DNA of 64,000 nucleotides, from assembly GCF_000730565.1 (NCBI RefSeq), contig NZ_BBIQ01000003.1, positions 248,001 through 312,000 on the forward strand. Direction: 5' to 3'. Each line of letters begins with the position of its first letter. The first letter of the stretch is position 1. The notes under the pieces are model-generated. The model ran no database searches. It worked only from the letters and a program-made list of their open reading frames with translations, and was not told the DNA's origin. Below, piece by piece: positions 38,075-49,100 of this stretch. The position numbers and the translations under genes were made by a program. The stretch is from Pseudomonas fulva NBRC 16637 = DSM 17717. GTDB lineage: Bacteria > Pseudomonadota > Gammaproteobacteria > Pseudomonadales > Pseudomonadaceae.

Positions 38075-39088
38075 ATGCCCTCAGATGCCGCTTTGCAGAC
38101 ACCCTACACACCACGCTGGCGCAGCCTGAGCGCCGAGCAGCGCGACGGTTTTCTGTGCCTGTCGCTCGAAGCTCGACCCTTGATCACCCTGCGGGTGCAC
38201 ACCCAAGGCACTCCAGTCGTGCAGGTGGAATGGGTCTGCTCGCAGCGACCCTACCAGGCGCTGTGGGCGGCGTGCTATTGGCTGTTGTCCCAGGACCTCA
38301 CCTGCCAGACGTTGACTTGGCAGCTGCATGAAGTGCCCGCCCAAGCGCTGGCCTCTGGCTTGCTGGTGAGCAGCGAGCAACCGGGGCAGTACCTATGCCA
38401 GCGGGCATTGTTCTGGCAGTTGCCTCAGCCGTGGCTGGGTGAAGTGCAGGCCGCGGTGTATCCGCAACAGATGCGCATCAGCGCGGGCAAACGACACCCG
38501 TTGCGAGCGCCCAAGCCGCGAGGCGAAGTGTACCGGCGCTTCGATGCGCGGCTGGGCAGCTGGGTATCGCTGCGCACCCTGGAAATCGAGCACGACCTTG
38601 AGCGCTTCAACCGCTGGCAGAACGAGCCGCGGGTAGAGGCGTTCTGGCAGGAAGGGGGTAGCCTGGCGCAGCACCGCGAGTATCTGGCCAAGCTAGAAGC
38701 GGACCCTCATACCCTCACGATGATCGGTTGCTTCGATGATCAGCCGTTTGCCTACTTCGAAGCCTATTGGGCCAAGGAAGACCGCATCGCCCCGTTCTAT
38801 CAGGCCGACGATTATGACCGTGGCATCCACATGCTGGTAGGCGAACAGCAACACCGCGGCCCCCACAAGGTCGCCAGCTGGCTCTGCGCGCTGGTGCACT
38901 ACCTGTTCCTGGATGACCCGCGCACCCAGCGCGTTGTCGCCGAGCCACGTGCCGACAATGCGCGGATGATCGGCTACATGCAGGATCAATGCTTTCACTG
39001 CGACAAAGTGTTCGACTTCCCGCACAAGCGGGCTGCGCTGATGATTCTGGGGCGGGAGCGGTTTTTCGATCGGTGCACGCTGGTTTAA
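38075..39088 (+). CDS. AlcB/IucB-type siderophore acyltransferase (GNAT)
   Basis: A 337-residue protein. The N-terminal part (about 1-150) has no motif that I recognise; the C-terminal half (about 160-337) is an AlcB/IucB-like GNAT domain. Characteristic parts are LERFNRWQNEPRVEAFWQEG, FDDQPFAYFEAYWAKEDRI and GIHMLVGEQQHRGPHKVASW, then DDPRTQRVVAEPRADN. Such enzymes N-acylate hydroxy-ornithine or hydroxy-lysine during hydroxamate siderophore synthesis. A perfect PvdS-type promoter directly upstream ties it to the pyoverdine regulon. A likely role is N5-acyl-hydroxyornithine formation or another siderophore acylation, but the substrate is not provable here. It resembles what is called PvdY-II in other pseudomonads by family, not by verified alignment. 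Confidence 0.85.
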   Translation: MPSDAALQTPYTPRWRSLSAEQRDGFLCLSLEARPLITLRVHTQGTPVVQVEWVCSQRPYQALWAACYWLLSQDLTCQTLTWQLHEVPAQALASGLLVSSEQPGQYLCQRALFWQLPQPWLGEVQAAVYPQQMRISAGKRHPLRAPKPRGEVYRRFDARLGSWVSLRTLEIEHDLERFNRWQNEPRVEAFWQEGGSLAQHREYLAKLEADPHTLTMIGCFDDQPFAYFEAYWAKEDRIAPFYQADDYDRGIHMLVGEQQHRGPHKVASWLCALVHYLFLDDPRTQRVVAEPRADNARMIGYMQDQCFHCDKVFDFPHKRAALMILGRERFFDRCTLV

Positions 39089-39172
39089 GGAGGGTATTGA
39101 CGGAGGTTCGACAACTACCCGGTATCGCACTTCAAACCAGTGATTTTGCGGATGCGCACCGGCTGGGTAGGC

Positions 39173-39217
39173 GCGGCCTTGCCGGTCCGGCGCCCCGGCC
39201 AGGCCGCTCTACACGGG
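39173..39217. repeat. REP element between convergent genes
   Basis: Begins GCGGCCTTGCCGGTCCGGCG and ends GGCCGCTCTACACGG, the GC-rich imperfect palindrome pattern of P. putida REP sequences. It lies between the acyltransferase and the sigma factor, whose 3' ends face each other. Confidence 0.75.
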
Positions 39218-39241
39218 TCATCCTTCCCCTTCGCGCCGTGC

Positions 39242-39763
39242 CTAGCGCGTCATCTTCCGGCAATGCACCATCGCATCGCGAATCATGAAGTTGACCAGGG
39301 TAGGGGAGACGCCCAGTTCCTTGGCGATGTCTTTCTGCGGCACACCATGCAGGCGGTACATTTCGAACGCATACCGCGTGCGTGGCGGCAGGTCGTTCAG
39401 TGCGCGGGCGATGTCGTCGAGGGCCGCAAGGTTGATGTGGGTAGCTTCGGGCGAGGCGTTCTGCAGGACGACGTTCAGCCCTTCTTCCTCGCTGCCGGAG
39501 TATTTCAACTCCATCGCCTGCTTGCGGTAGTGGTCGATGGCCAGGTTGCGCACGATCTGGAACAGGTAGCTCAGCTGCGCCTTGAACGAAGAGGTGATCT
39601 GCGGGGCGCTGCCGAGCCTGAAGAAGGCGTCCTGCACCACATCTTCGGCCCGCGAGCGGCAGCCGGTGATGCGGGCGGCAATCTTGAGCAAGATGCTGCG
39701 GTTTTCTACGAACGCTTGGAGCAGTGGTGAATCGCACTTACTTGTGGACAGTTGTTCCGCCAT
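39242..39763 (-). CDS. pvdS: PvdS-like iron-starvation ECF sigma factor
   Basis: A 173-residue ECF sigma factor that directs RNA polymerase to IS-box promoters of pyoverdine genes. I choose ATG 39763 (MAEQLSTSKCDSPLLQAFVENRS); longer upstream reading crosses the Fur box. Region 2 is RSILLKIAARITGCRSRAEDVVQDAFFRL with YLFQIVRNLAIDHYRKQ. Region 4 is NDLPPRTRYAFEMYRLHGVPQKDIAKELGVSPTLVNFMI. A Fur box sits 80-100 bp upstream. It is divergent from pvdL. Orthologues in P. putida have been called PfrI; the symbol pvdS is by homology. Confidence 0.93.
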   Translation of the reverse strand: MAEQLSTSKCDSPLLQAFVENRSILLKIAARITGCRSRAEDVVQDAFFRLGSAPQITSSFKAQLSYLFQIVRNLAIDHYRKQAMELKYSGSEEEGLNVVLQNASPEATHINLAALDDIARALNDLPPRTRYAFEMYRLHGVPQKDIAKELGVSPTLVNFMIRDAMVHCRKMTR

Positions 39764-39844
39764 GGAAATCACCTGGAAGCATAGGGTAAAGAGCGCGTTG
39801 ATTTGTAGGACGCGTCCTGGGACGAGCGACAAGCTATTCAGAAT

Positions 39845-39863
39845 GATAATGATTGTCAAATAC
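39845..39863 (-). promoter_or_regulatory. Fur box over the sigma-factor promoter
   Basis: The minus-strand core GACAATCATTATC (39845-39857) matches 12 of 13 bases of the right part of the Fur consensus. It overlaps a TTGACA -35 (39854-39859), with TAGCTT as -10 candidate 17 bp downstream. This predicts iron repression of the sigma-factor gene. Confidence 0.8.
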
Positions 39864-40001
39864 GAAACGAAATTAGTATCTGTATCTTTCAGTTCTAAGT
39901 CGCGCCCGACTCGCGTGCGTACCCGCCGCATGGCGCCACGCATCACGCGGCGCCTGGTTAACGCGTACGCCCGTCTTTTCTCCCACAGGCCCGCGCTTCG
40001 T

Positions 40002-40025
40002 TAATTTCTGCCCCCCGCCATCCGT
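40002..40025 (+). promoter_or_regulatory. Candidate PvdS-type promoter of pvdL
   Basis: TAATT (40002-40006) and CGT (40023-40025) are spaced by 16 bp, one mismatch from TAAAT-N16-CGT, 90-113 bp upstream of the pvdL ATG. An alternative, TAAGT-N17-CGT, is at 39896-39920. The rest of 39764-40114 holds the Fur box and no gene. Confidence 0.5.
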
Positions 40026-40114
40026 TCCCCTCTGTACATCCCCGGCCGCTGATGCTGTCCGCCCCTGCAGGTGGCCACACCGGCCCGCCCACCTCGACAC
40101 CGGCAGGAACACCC

Positions 40115-43100
40115 ATGACGCATGCCTTCGAACTCCCGACTTCGCTGGTCCAGGCCCTGATGCAACGCGCCGCACAGAGCCCGGACAAGATCGCCTTGCG
40201 CTTTCTGGCCGATGCGCCCGGCGAACAGGCCGTGCTCACCTACCAGGCGCTCGACCAGCGCGCGCGCGCCATCGCGGCTGCGCTCCAGGCACGGGCCGCA
40301 TTCGGGGACCGTGCCGTACTGTTGTTCCCTAGCGGCCCGGACTACGTGGCGGCCTTCTTCGGCTGCCTGTACGCCGGCGTCATCGCGGTGCCGGCCTACC
40401 CACCGGAGTCCGCACGCCAGCACCACCAGGAGCGCCTGCTTTCGATCATCGACGACGCCGAGCCGCGCCTGCTGCTGACCGTCGCGGCATTGCAAAAAAG
40501 TCTCCAGGGCCTGGAGGCGCTGCAAGCCGCGCAGGCCCCGGAGCTGCTGGCCGTTGACCAGCTCGATCCGACACAGGCGGCGGCTTGGCGCGAGCCTGCG
40601 TTGCAGCCCCATGACATCGCGTTCCTGCAATACACATCCGGTTCCACGGCCTTGCCAAAGGGCGTGCAGGTCACCCACGGCAACCTGGTGGCGAACGAAC
40701 AGCTGATCCGCCACGGCTTCGGTATCGATCTGAACCCAGACGACGTGATCGTCAGCTGGCTCCCGCTCTACCACGACATGGGGCTGATCGGCGGGCTGCT
40801 GCAGCCGATCTTCAGCGGCGTACCCTGCGTACTGATGTCGCCTGGCTATTTCCTGGCACGGCCGCTGCGTTGGTTGCAGGCCATCAGTGAGTACGGCGGC
40901 ACCATCAGCGGCGGCCCCGACTTTGCGTACCGGCTGTGTAGCGAGCGGATCAGCAAGGCTTCCTTGGCAGGGCTCGACCTGAGCCGCTGGCGAGTGGCGT
41001 ACTCGGGTTCCGAGCCGATTCGCCAGGACAGCCTGGCCACCTTCGCCGACACCTTCCAGGCCTGCGGCTTCAACCCACAAAGCTTCTTCGCCAGCTACGG
41101 GTTGGCAGAGGCCACGCTGTTCGTCAGCGGCAGCCGCCGCGGTGAGGGCATCGGCGCCTTGGCGCTCGATGCCCAGGCCTTCGCCGAAAACCGTGCCGAG
41201 CCCGGTGAGGGCAGTGTGGTGATGAGTTGCGGCTGGCCACAGCCCGGCCATGCGGTACGCATCGTCGAACCCCGGCAGCGCCAGGTGCTGGCGGACAATC
41301 AGGTAGGAGAAATCTGGGCTGCCGGGCCAAGCATCGCCCACGGGTACTGGCGCAATGTCCAGGCCAGCGCTCAGACGTTCGTCGAGATGGATGGCCAGCG
41401 CTGGCTGCGCACAGGCGACCTGGGTTTCATGCGCGGCGGCGAGGTGTTCGTCACCGGTCGCCTGAAAGACATGCTCATCGTGCGCGGGCAGAACCTCTAC
41501 CCGCAGGACCTGGAAAAGACCCTTGAGCGTGAGGTCCCTGCGCTGCGCAAGGGCAGGGTGGCCGTGTTTGCCGTCGAGCACGAGGGTGAGCAAGCCATTG
41601 GCGTGGCCGTGGAAATCAGCCGCAACGTGCAGAAGACGACCGCCCCCGATGCACTGATCAAAACGCTTCGTCATGTTGTCGCCGATGCGTGCCGCCAGGC
41701 CCCGGCCGTGGTCCTGTTACTCAACCCAGGTGCCTTGCCCAAGACCTCCAGCGGCAAACTCCAGCGCTCGGCCTGTCGTCTGCGCATGGACGATGGCACC
41801 CTCGATTGCTACGCGCGCTTTCCACAACCCGCTTTGCCGGCCACCGAGACCGTGACCGGTGAAGGGTTGCAGGCGCAAATCGCGCGTCTTTGGTGCGACA
41901 TTCTCAAGGTCGAGGCGGTGGCGGCGGACGATCATTTCATGCTGCTGGGCGGCAACTCCATTGCCGCCACCCAGGTCACGGCAGCGCTGGCCGACGCCTT
42001 GGGCATCGAGTTGAGCCTGCGCACCCTCTTCGAGGCTCCAGTGCTGGCCGACTACACCCAGGCGGTTGCTGCAAGCCTTGCCCAAGGCCAGCAAGCGGGG
42101 GCCATCGACCTGTTGCCCCGCGACAGGCCACTGCCCCAGTCGCTGGCGCAGAACCGCCTGTGGCTGCTTTGGCAACTGCAGCCGCAATCGGCTGCCTACA
42201 ACATTCCTGCTGGCCTGCAACTGCGCGGGGCCCTGGATGAACCTGCTCTGGAAGCCGCCCTGCAGGCGCTGGTAGAGCGCCACGAAGCCTTGCGTACGGT
42301 GTTCAGCGAAGTCGACGGCCAGCCATTGCAACGCGTCCTGGCTCACCTGCCGGTGAACCTTCAGCGGCTTGACTTGCAGGGGCAAGCGCCCGAGCAGGTC
42401 GACAGCCAGCGAGAGGCCGAGGCCTGCCTGCCTTTCGATCTGCAGAGAGGGCCGCTGCTGCGCCTGACGCTGGTCCATCTGGACGAGGAGCATCACCAGC
42501 TTTGGGTAACCCTGCACCACATTGCCGCCGATGGCTGGTCGCTCACCCTGCTCATGGACGAGCTGGCGCGCCTTTATGCGGCTTATTGCCACGGCCTGGA
42601 ACCCAAGCTGGCACCGCTCGGGCTGGGCTACGCCGACTACGGTAACTGGCAGCGCACCTGGTTGGCAGAGGGTGCAGCCGAGCGTCAGCTCGCCTACTGG
42701 CGCGATCAGCTGGGCGATGCGGCGCCGGTTCTGGACCTGTGCACCGACCACCCCCGCGCCAGCCAGCGTGGCAACCATGCCGCACGCCTGAACGTGAAGG
42801 TGCCTGCGCACTTGTCCCAGGCCCTCAACGCCTTGGCACATCAACACCAATGCAGCCTGTTCATGGTGCTGCTGGCGGGTTGGCAGGCGCTGCTGCACCG
42901 TTATACCGGCCAGGCCGACATCCGGGTCGGTGTGCCCAATGCCAACCGCTCGCGCCTTCAAAGCCAAGGGCTGGTCGGTTTCTTCATCAACACCCAGGTG
43001 CTGCGCGCTCAGGTACACGGCCGACTGCCGTTCGCCGAATTGCTCGGCCAGGTGCGCCAGGCCACCCTCGACGCACAGGCCAACCAGGACCTGCCGTTCG

Positions 43101-46100
43101 AGCAGTTGGTCGAGGCGCTGCCCCAGGCCCGTGAACAAGGCCTGTTCCAGGTGATGTTCAACCACCAGCAACGCGATATGTCGGCGCTGCGGCGCCTGCC
43201 GGGTCTGCTGGCCGAAGAGCTGCCCTGGCACAGCCGGGAAGCCAAGTTCGACCTGCAACTGCACAGCGAGCAAGATCACCAGGGCCGTGTGCGCCTGGCG
43301 TTCGACTACGCCAGCGAACTGTTCGAGCAGGACACGGTGGCGCGGCTTGCTCAGCACCTGTTGAGCCTGTTCGAGCACGTCTGCGAAACGCCGCAGCTGC
43401 CCATCGGCGAAGTCCCCCTGCTGGATGAGGCGAGCCGTGCACGCTTGCTGGACTGGGGGCAAGCGCCGGCTGCGCAGCCGCCACAGCTGCTGGTCGAGCA
43501 GCTCAATGAGCAGGCTCGCCTGCACCCGCAGCGCACGGCACTGGCCTGGGAGGGCGGCAGCCTCGGTTACGCCGAACTGCATCAGCAGGCCAATCGCCTG
43601 GCCCATTACCTGCGCGACAAGGGCGTGGGCCCCGATACCTGCGTGGCCATCGCCATTGAGCGCTCGCCCCAGCTGCTGGTAGGCCTGCTGGCCATCCTCA
43701 AGGCCGGCGGCGCCTATGTGCCGCTGGACGTGGATTACCCGGCCGAGCGTCTGGCCTTCATGCTGGCCGACTGCAATGCCGGCCTGCTGCTCAGCCACAG
43801 CAGCCAATTGGCCACGCTGCCGCACGTGCAGGGTGTTGGCGTGATCGCGCTGGACCAACTGCACCTGGACAACTGGCCGAGCCAACCGCCCCGGCTCCAC
43901 CTGGACGCCGACAACCTGGCCTACGTGATCTATACCTCCGGCTCCACTGGCCAGCCCAAGGGCGTAGGCAACACCCACGGGGCGCTCGCCGAGCGGCTGC
44001 AGTGGATGCAGGCGACCTACGCACTTGGCGCGGACGACGTGTTGATGCAGAAGGCACCGATCAGTTTCGATGTTTCGGTGTGGGAATGCTTCTGGCCGCT
44101 GATCACCGGCTGCAAGCTGGTACTTGCCGGTGCCGGTGAGCACCGCGATCCGCAGCGCATCGCAGCGCTGGTGCAGGCCCATGGCGTGACCACCCTGCAT
44201 TTCGTGCCACCTTTGTTGCAGGTATTCGTCCAGGAGCCCCAGGCTGCGGGCTGCAGCAGCCTGCGCCGCCTGTTCTCCGGCGGCGAGGCGTTGTCGGCTG
44301 CCTTGCGCGACCGGGTCTTGCAGGTGCTGCCACAGGTGCAGCTGCACAACCGTTACGGCCCGACCGAAACCGCCATCAACGTCACCCACTGGCATTGCAC
44401 CGCCAGCGACGGTGGGCATTCGCCCATGGGCCGCCCGTTGGGCAATGTGCTGTGTCAGGTGCTGGACGATGAGCTGCACCTGAGTGCACCTGGGGTGCCG
44501 GGCGAGCTGTACCTGGGTGGCACGGGCTTGGCCCGTGGCTACCTGGGCCGCCCTGGCCTGACGGCCGAGCGCTTCGTGCCCCAGCCTGGCGGCAATGGCC
44601 AGCGCCTGTACCGAAGCGGCGACCGAGTGCGCTGGTTGGTGCAGTACCCGGCGCTTGAGTACCTGGGCCGCCTCGACCACCAGGTGAAAGTACGTGGCTT
44701 CCGCGTGGAGCCCGAAGAAGTGCAGGCCTGCCTGCTGGTCCAGGCCGGCGTCGAGCAGGCGGTGGTGCGGGTTCATCAGGACACCGTCGGCGCACAACTG
44801 GTGGGTTACTACAGCGGCACTGCCGAATCGGGCCCCTTGCTCGCGGCGCTCGCCGAGCAACTTCCGGCCTACATGGTGCCCGCACAGCTGATGTGGCTGG
44901 CGCAGATGCCGCTCGGCCCGAGCGGCAAGGTCGATCGCAAGGCATTACCGGCGCCTGTGTGGCAGCAGCGTGAGCACATCGAGCCACACAGCCCCTTGCA
45001 ACGACAGGTCGCGGCCATCTGGTGCGAGGTGTTGGGCCTGCCCCAGGTCGGCTTGCAGGACGATTTCTTCGCCCTAGGCGGGCACTCCTTGCTGGCGACG
45101 CAAATCGTCTCGCGCACGCGACAGGCCTGCGACGTCGAGCTACCGTTGAAAGCCCTGTTCGACGCCAGCGAGCTGGGCGCCTTCTGCGCTGAAGTCGCAC
45201 GCATCCAGGCCAGCGGTGAACGCAATGCGCAAGGCGACATCCCGCGCGTGGATCGCCGTCAGGCGGTACCGCTTTCCTATTCGCAACAGCGCATGTGGTT
45301 CCTTTGGCAAATGGAGCCCAACAGCCCGGCGTACAACGTCGGCGGCATGGCGCGCCTGCGCGGCACCCTGCATGTAGATGCCTTCGAGCGGGCGTTGCAC
45401 GCGCTGGTCGTGCGTCACGAAACCCTGCGCACCACCTTCCCCAGCATCGAGGGCGTGCCTTATCAGTGCGTGGCCGACGACAGCAACCTGCAGCTGGCCT
45501 GGCAAGATTTCAGTGCACTGCCCGACGCTGCCCGCCAGCAGCGCCTGCAACAGCTGGCCGACCAGCAGGCACACCAGGCGTTCGACCTAGAGAGTGGCCC
45601 CTTGCTGCGTGCCTGCCTGGTCAAGCTGCAGGAGCGCGAACACGTCTTCGTGCTCACCTTGCACCACATCGTCACCGAAGGCTGGGCCATGGATATCTTT
45701 GCCCGCGAACTGGGCGAGCTGTACGAAGCCTTCGTTGACGACCGTGAGTCGCCGCTGACGCCCTTGCCCGTCCAGTACCTGGACTACAGCGTATGGCAAC
45801 GGCAATGGCTGGACAGCGGAGAGGGCGCTCGCCAGCTGGCTTACTGGAAACAGCGGCTGGGACAAGAGCACCCGGTACTGGCGCTGCCCACCGACCGCCC
45901 TCGACCTGCCGTGCAAAGCCACAAGGGCGAGCTCTACAGGTTCGAGCTGGACCCTGCGCTGGTGCAGCGCGTGCACACCTTCAACAGCCAGCGTGGCCTG
46001 ACCTTGTTCATGACCATGACCGCCACCCTGGCGGTGCTGTTGCACCGCTACAGTGGTCAGCGCGACCTGCGTATCGGCGCCCCGGTGGCCAACCGCATCC

Positions 46101-49100
46101 GCCCCGAGAGCGAAGGGCTGATCGGTGCCTTCCTCAACACCCAGGTGCTGCGCTGCGAGCTGGACGGCCAGATGACCGCTGCCGAGGTGCTCGAGCAGGT
46201 GCGCCAGGCCGCCATCGAGGGGCAGTCCCACCAGGACTTGCCGTTCGAACAACTGGTCGAGGCCTTGCACCCGCCGCGCAGCAGCGCCTACAACCCGCTG
46301 TTCCAGGTGATGTGCAACGTGCAGCGCTGGGCCTTCCAGCAAAGCCGTACGCTGGCCGGCATGCAGGTGGACTACCTGGTCAACGACGCAGCCGCCACCA
46401 AGTTCGACCTCTACCTGGAGGTCACGGACCTTGATGGCCGTCTGGGCTGCTGCCTGACCTACAGCCAGGACCTGTTCGACGCGCCACGCATTGCCCGCAT
46501 GGCCGCGCATTGGCAGCAGTTGCTGATCGGGCTGCTGGACCAGCCGCAGCAACGCCTGTGCGAACTGTCGATGCTCAGCAGCGCCGAACAGCAGGGGCTG
46601 GTCGCGCAACTGCGCGGCGAGCCGGTCAGCACGGCGCGGCATACACTGCATGGGCTGTTCGCGGCCCAGGCGGCCGAAGGCCCGCAAGCACGGGCCCTGA
46701 CGTTCGCCGGCCAGCACCTGAGCTACGCCGAGCTCGATCAGCAGGCCAACCGCCTGGCCCGCGCCTTGCGCGAGCGCGGTGTCGGCCCGCAGGTGCGGGT
46801 GGGCGTGGCGCTCGAACGCTCGCTGGAAATGGTCGTCGGCCTGCTGGCAGTACTGAAGGCCGGTGGCGCCTATGTACCGCTTGACCCGGAGTACCCGCTG
46901 GACCGCTTGCGCTACATGATCGAGGACAGCCAGGTCGCCGTACTGCTCAGCCAACGCCGCTTGCTGCAAGACCTCGGGCCGCTGCCGGAGCACCTGGCCT
47001 GCTGGAGCCCGGAAGACGACCAGCCTACGCTGGGCGCCTATAGCGAGGCGCCGCTGGACGATGTCAGCCTGGCGCAGCACCCGGCTTATCTGATCTACAC
47101 CTCCGGATCCACCGGCAAACCCAAAGGTGTGGTGGTCAGCCATGGCGAGTTCGCCATGCACTGCCAGGCAGTGATCCAGGCGTTTGGCATGCGCAGTGAC
47201 GATTGCGAGCTGCATTTCTATTCCATCAACTTCGACGCGGCCAGCGAACGGCTGTGGGTGCCGCTGCTGTGTGGCGCACGTGTGGTCATCCGCGCTCAAG
47301 GGCAGTGGGGCGCCGACGAGATCTGCCAGCTGGTGCGAGAGCAACACGTCAGCGTGCTGGGCTTCACGCCCAGCTACGGCAGCCAGTTGGCTCAGCATCT
47401 GGCCGTGCAGGGCGAGTGCCTGCCGGTGCGTCTGGTGATCACCGGGGGCGAGGCGTTGACCGGCGAGCACCTGCAGCGCATCCGCCAGGCCTTCACCCCT
47501 GATCAGCTGTTCAACGCCTACGGCCCCACCGAAACCGTGGTCATGCCGCTGGCCGCCCTGGCCCCGCAATCGCTGGCGGCCGACCTGGGCAGCGTGCCCA
47601 TCGGGCGGGTGATCGGCCAACGCACGGCCTACATCCTCGATGATGACCTGGCCCTGTTGCCCCAGGGGGGCATCGGTGAGCTGTATGTGGGCGGCGCCGG
47701 CCTGGCCCAGGGCTACCACGACCGTCCTGGGCTGACCGCCGAACGCTTCGTCGCCGACCCCTTCAGCCACACCGGCGGGCGCCTGTACCGCACCGGCGAC
47801 CTGGTGCGCCTGGGCCAGGATGGCCTGGTGGAGTACATAGGGCGCGCCGATCAGCAGGTAAAGATTCGCGGCTTCCGCATCGAGCTGGGTGAAATCGAAA
47901 GCCGCTTGCAGGCCCATGCCGATGTGGATGAAGCGGTGGTCATCGCCGTTGACATGCAGGGCGTGCGGCAACTGGTCGGCTATCTCGTAAGCCAGCACGC
48001 CGCTGGCGACCCGCATGCCCAGCAACAGCTGCGCGAAGCCGTCAAAGCCCATGCCCATCAGCATCTGCCGGACTACATGGTGCCGGCGCACCTGGTGCTG
48101 CTCGATTCCCTGCCGCTGATGGGCAATGGCAAGCTGGACCGCCGAGCCTTGCCGCTGCCCGACCTCGACCAGGCTCGCCAGCATTACCAAGCGCCGACCA
48201 ATGATGTGCAAGCGCAATTGGCGCAGGTCTGGGGTGAGGTGCTCAACGTCGATCAGGTCGGTGTTCAGGACAATTTCTTCGAACTGGGCGGTGACTCCAT
48301 CCTGTCGATCCAAGTGGTCAGCCGCGCGCGGCAGGTAGGCCTGCAATTCTCCCCGCGTGACCTGTTCCAGCACCAGACCATCCAGGCCCTGGCGGCCATC
48401 GTGCAGCCGGTGCAGGTCACCGACAGCATCGAGCAAGGCCTACGCCAGGGCAGCGCACAGTTGACCCCGATCCAGCACTGGTTCTTCGACAGCGCGTTGG
48501 CGCAGCCGCAGCACTGGAACCAGGCCGTGCTGTTGCAATGCCGCGTGCCGCTGGATCAGACCCGGCTGCACACCGCGCTGGCCGCCCTGGTGGAGCACCA
48601 CGACAGCTTGCGCCTGCGTTTCAGCGATGCTGCTGGCCATTGGCAGGCCGAGTACGCCCAGCCTGATGATCAACAGCTGCTGTGGTCGGCCACGGTCGCC
48701 GACCTGGACGATTGCCAGGCGCTGTACACCGACCTGCAACGCAGCCTCGACCTGCAGCGCGGTCCCTTGCTCCGTGCCTTGCTGGTGAGTGACGGGGAGG
48801 GCGAACAACGCCTGGCATTGGCCATCCATCACTTGGTGGTCGACGGCGTTTCCTGGCGCATCCTGCTCGAAGACTTGCAGGCGCTGTACCGAGGCCAGGC
48901 CCTGCCGGCCAAGACCCATGCCCCAGGTGACTGGGCGGCGCGGCTGGCAGCCTATGCCAGCAGCGATTCGCTGCGTGACGAGCTGGGCCAGTGGCAGGCC
49001 CAAGTGGGTGAGGTACGCCATGAGCTACCCTGCGATCATCCCCAGGGCGGCAACGTGCAGCGTCATGCCCGGACCGTGACCATCGGCCTGGATGCCCAGC

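Noticed and set aside
41717..48436. Very long open frames (about 950-1050 codons) antisense to pvdL
   Set aside because: They are mirror shadows of GC-rich coding sequence on the plus strand, where NRPS motifs are complete; their translations have no recognisable domains.
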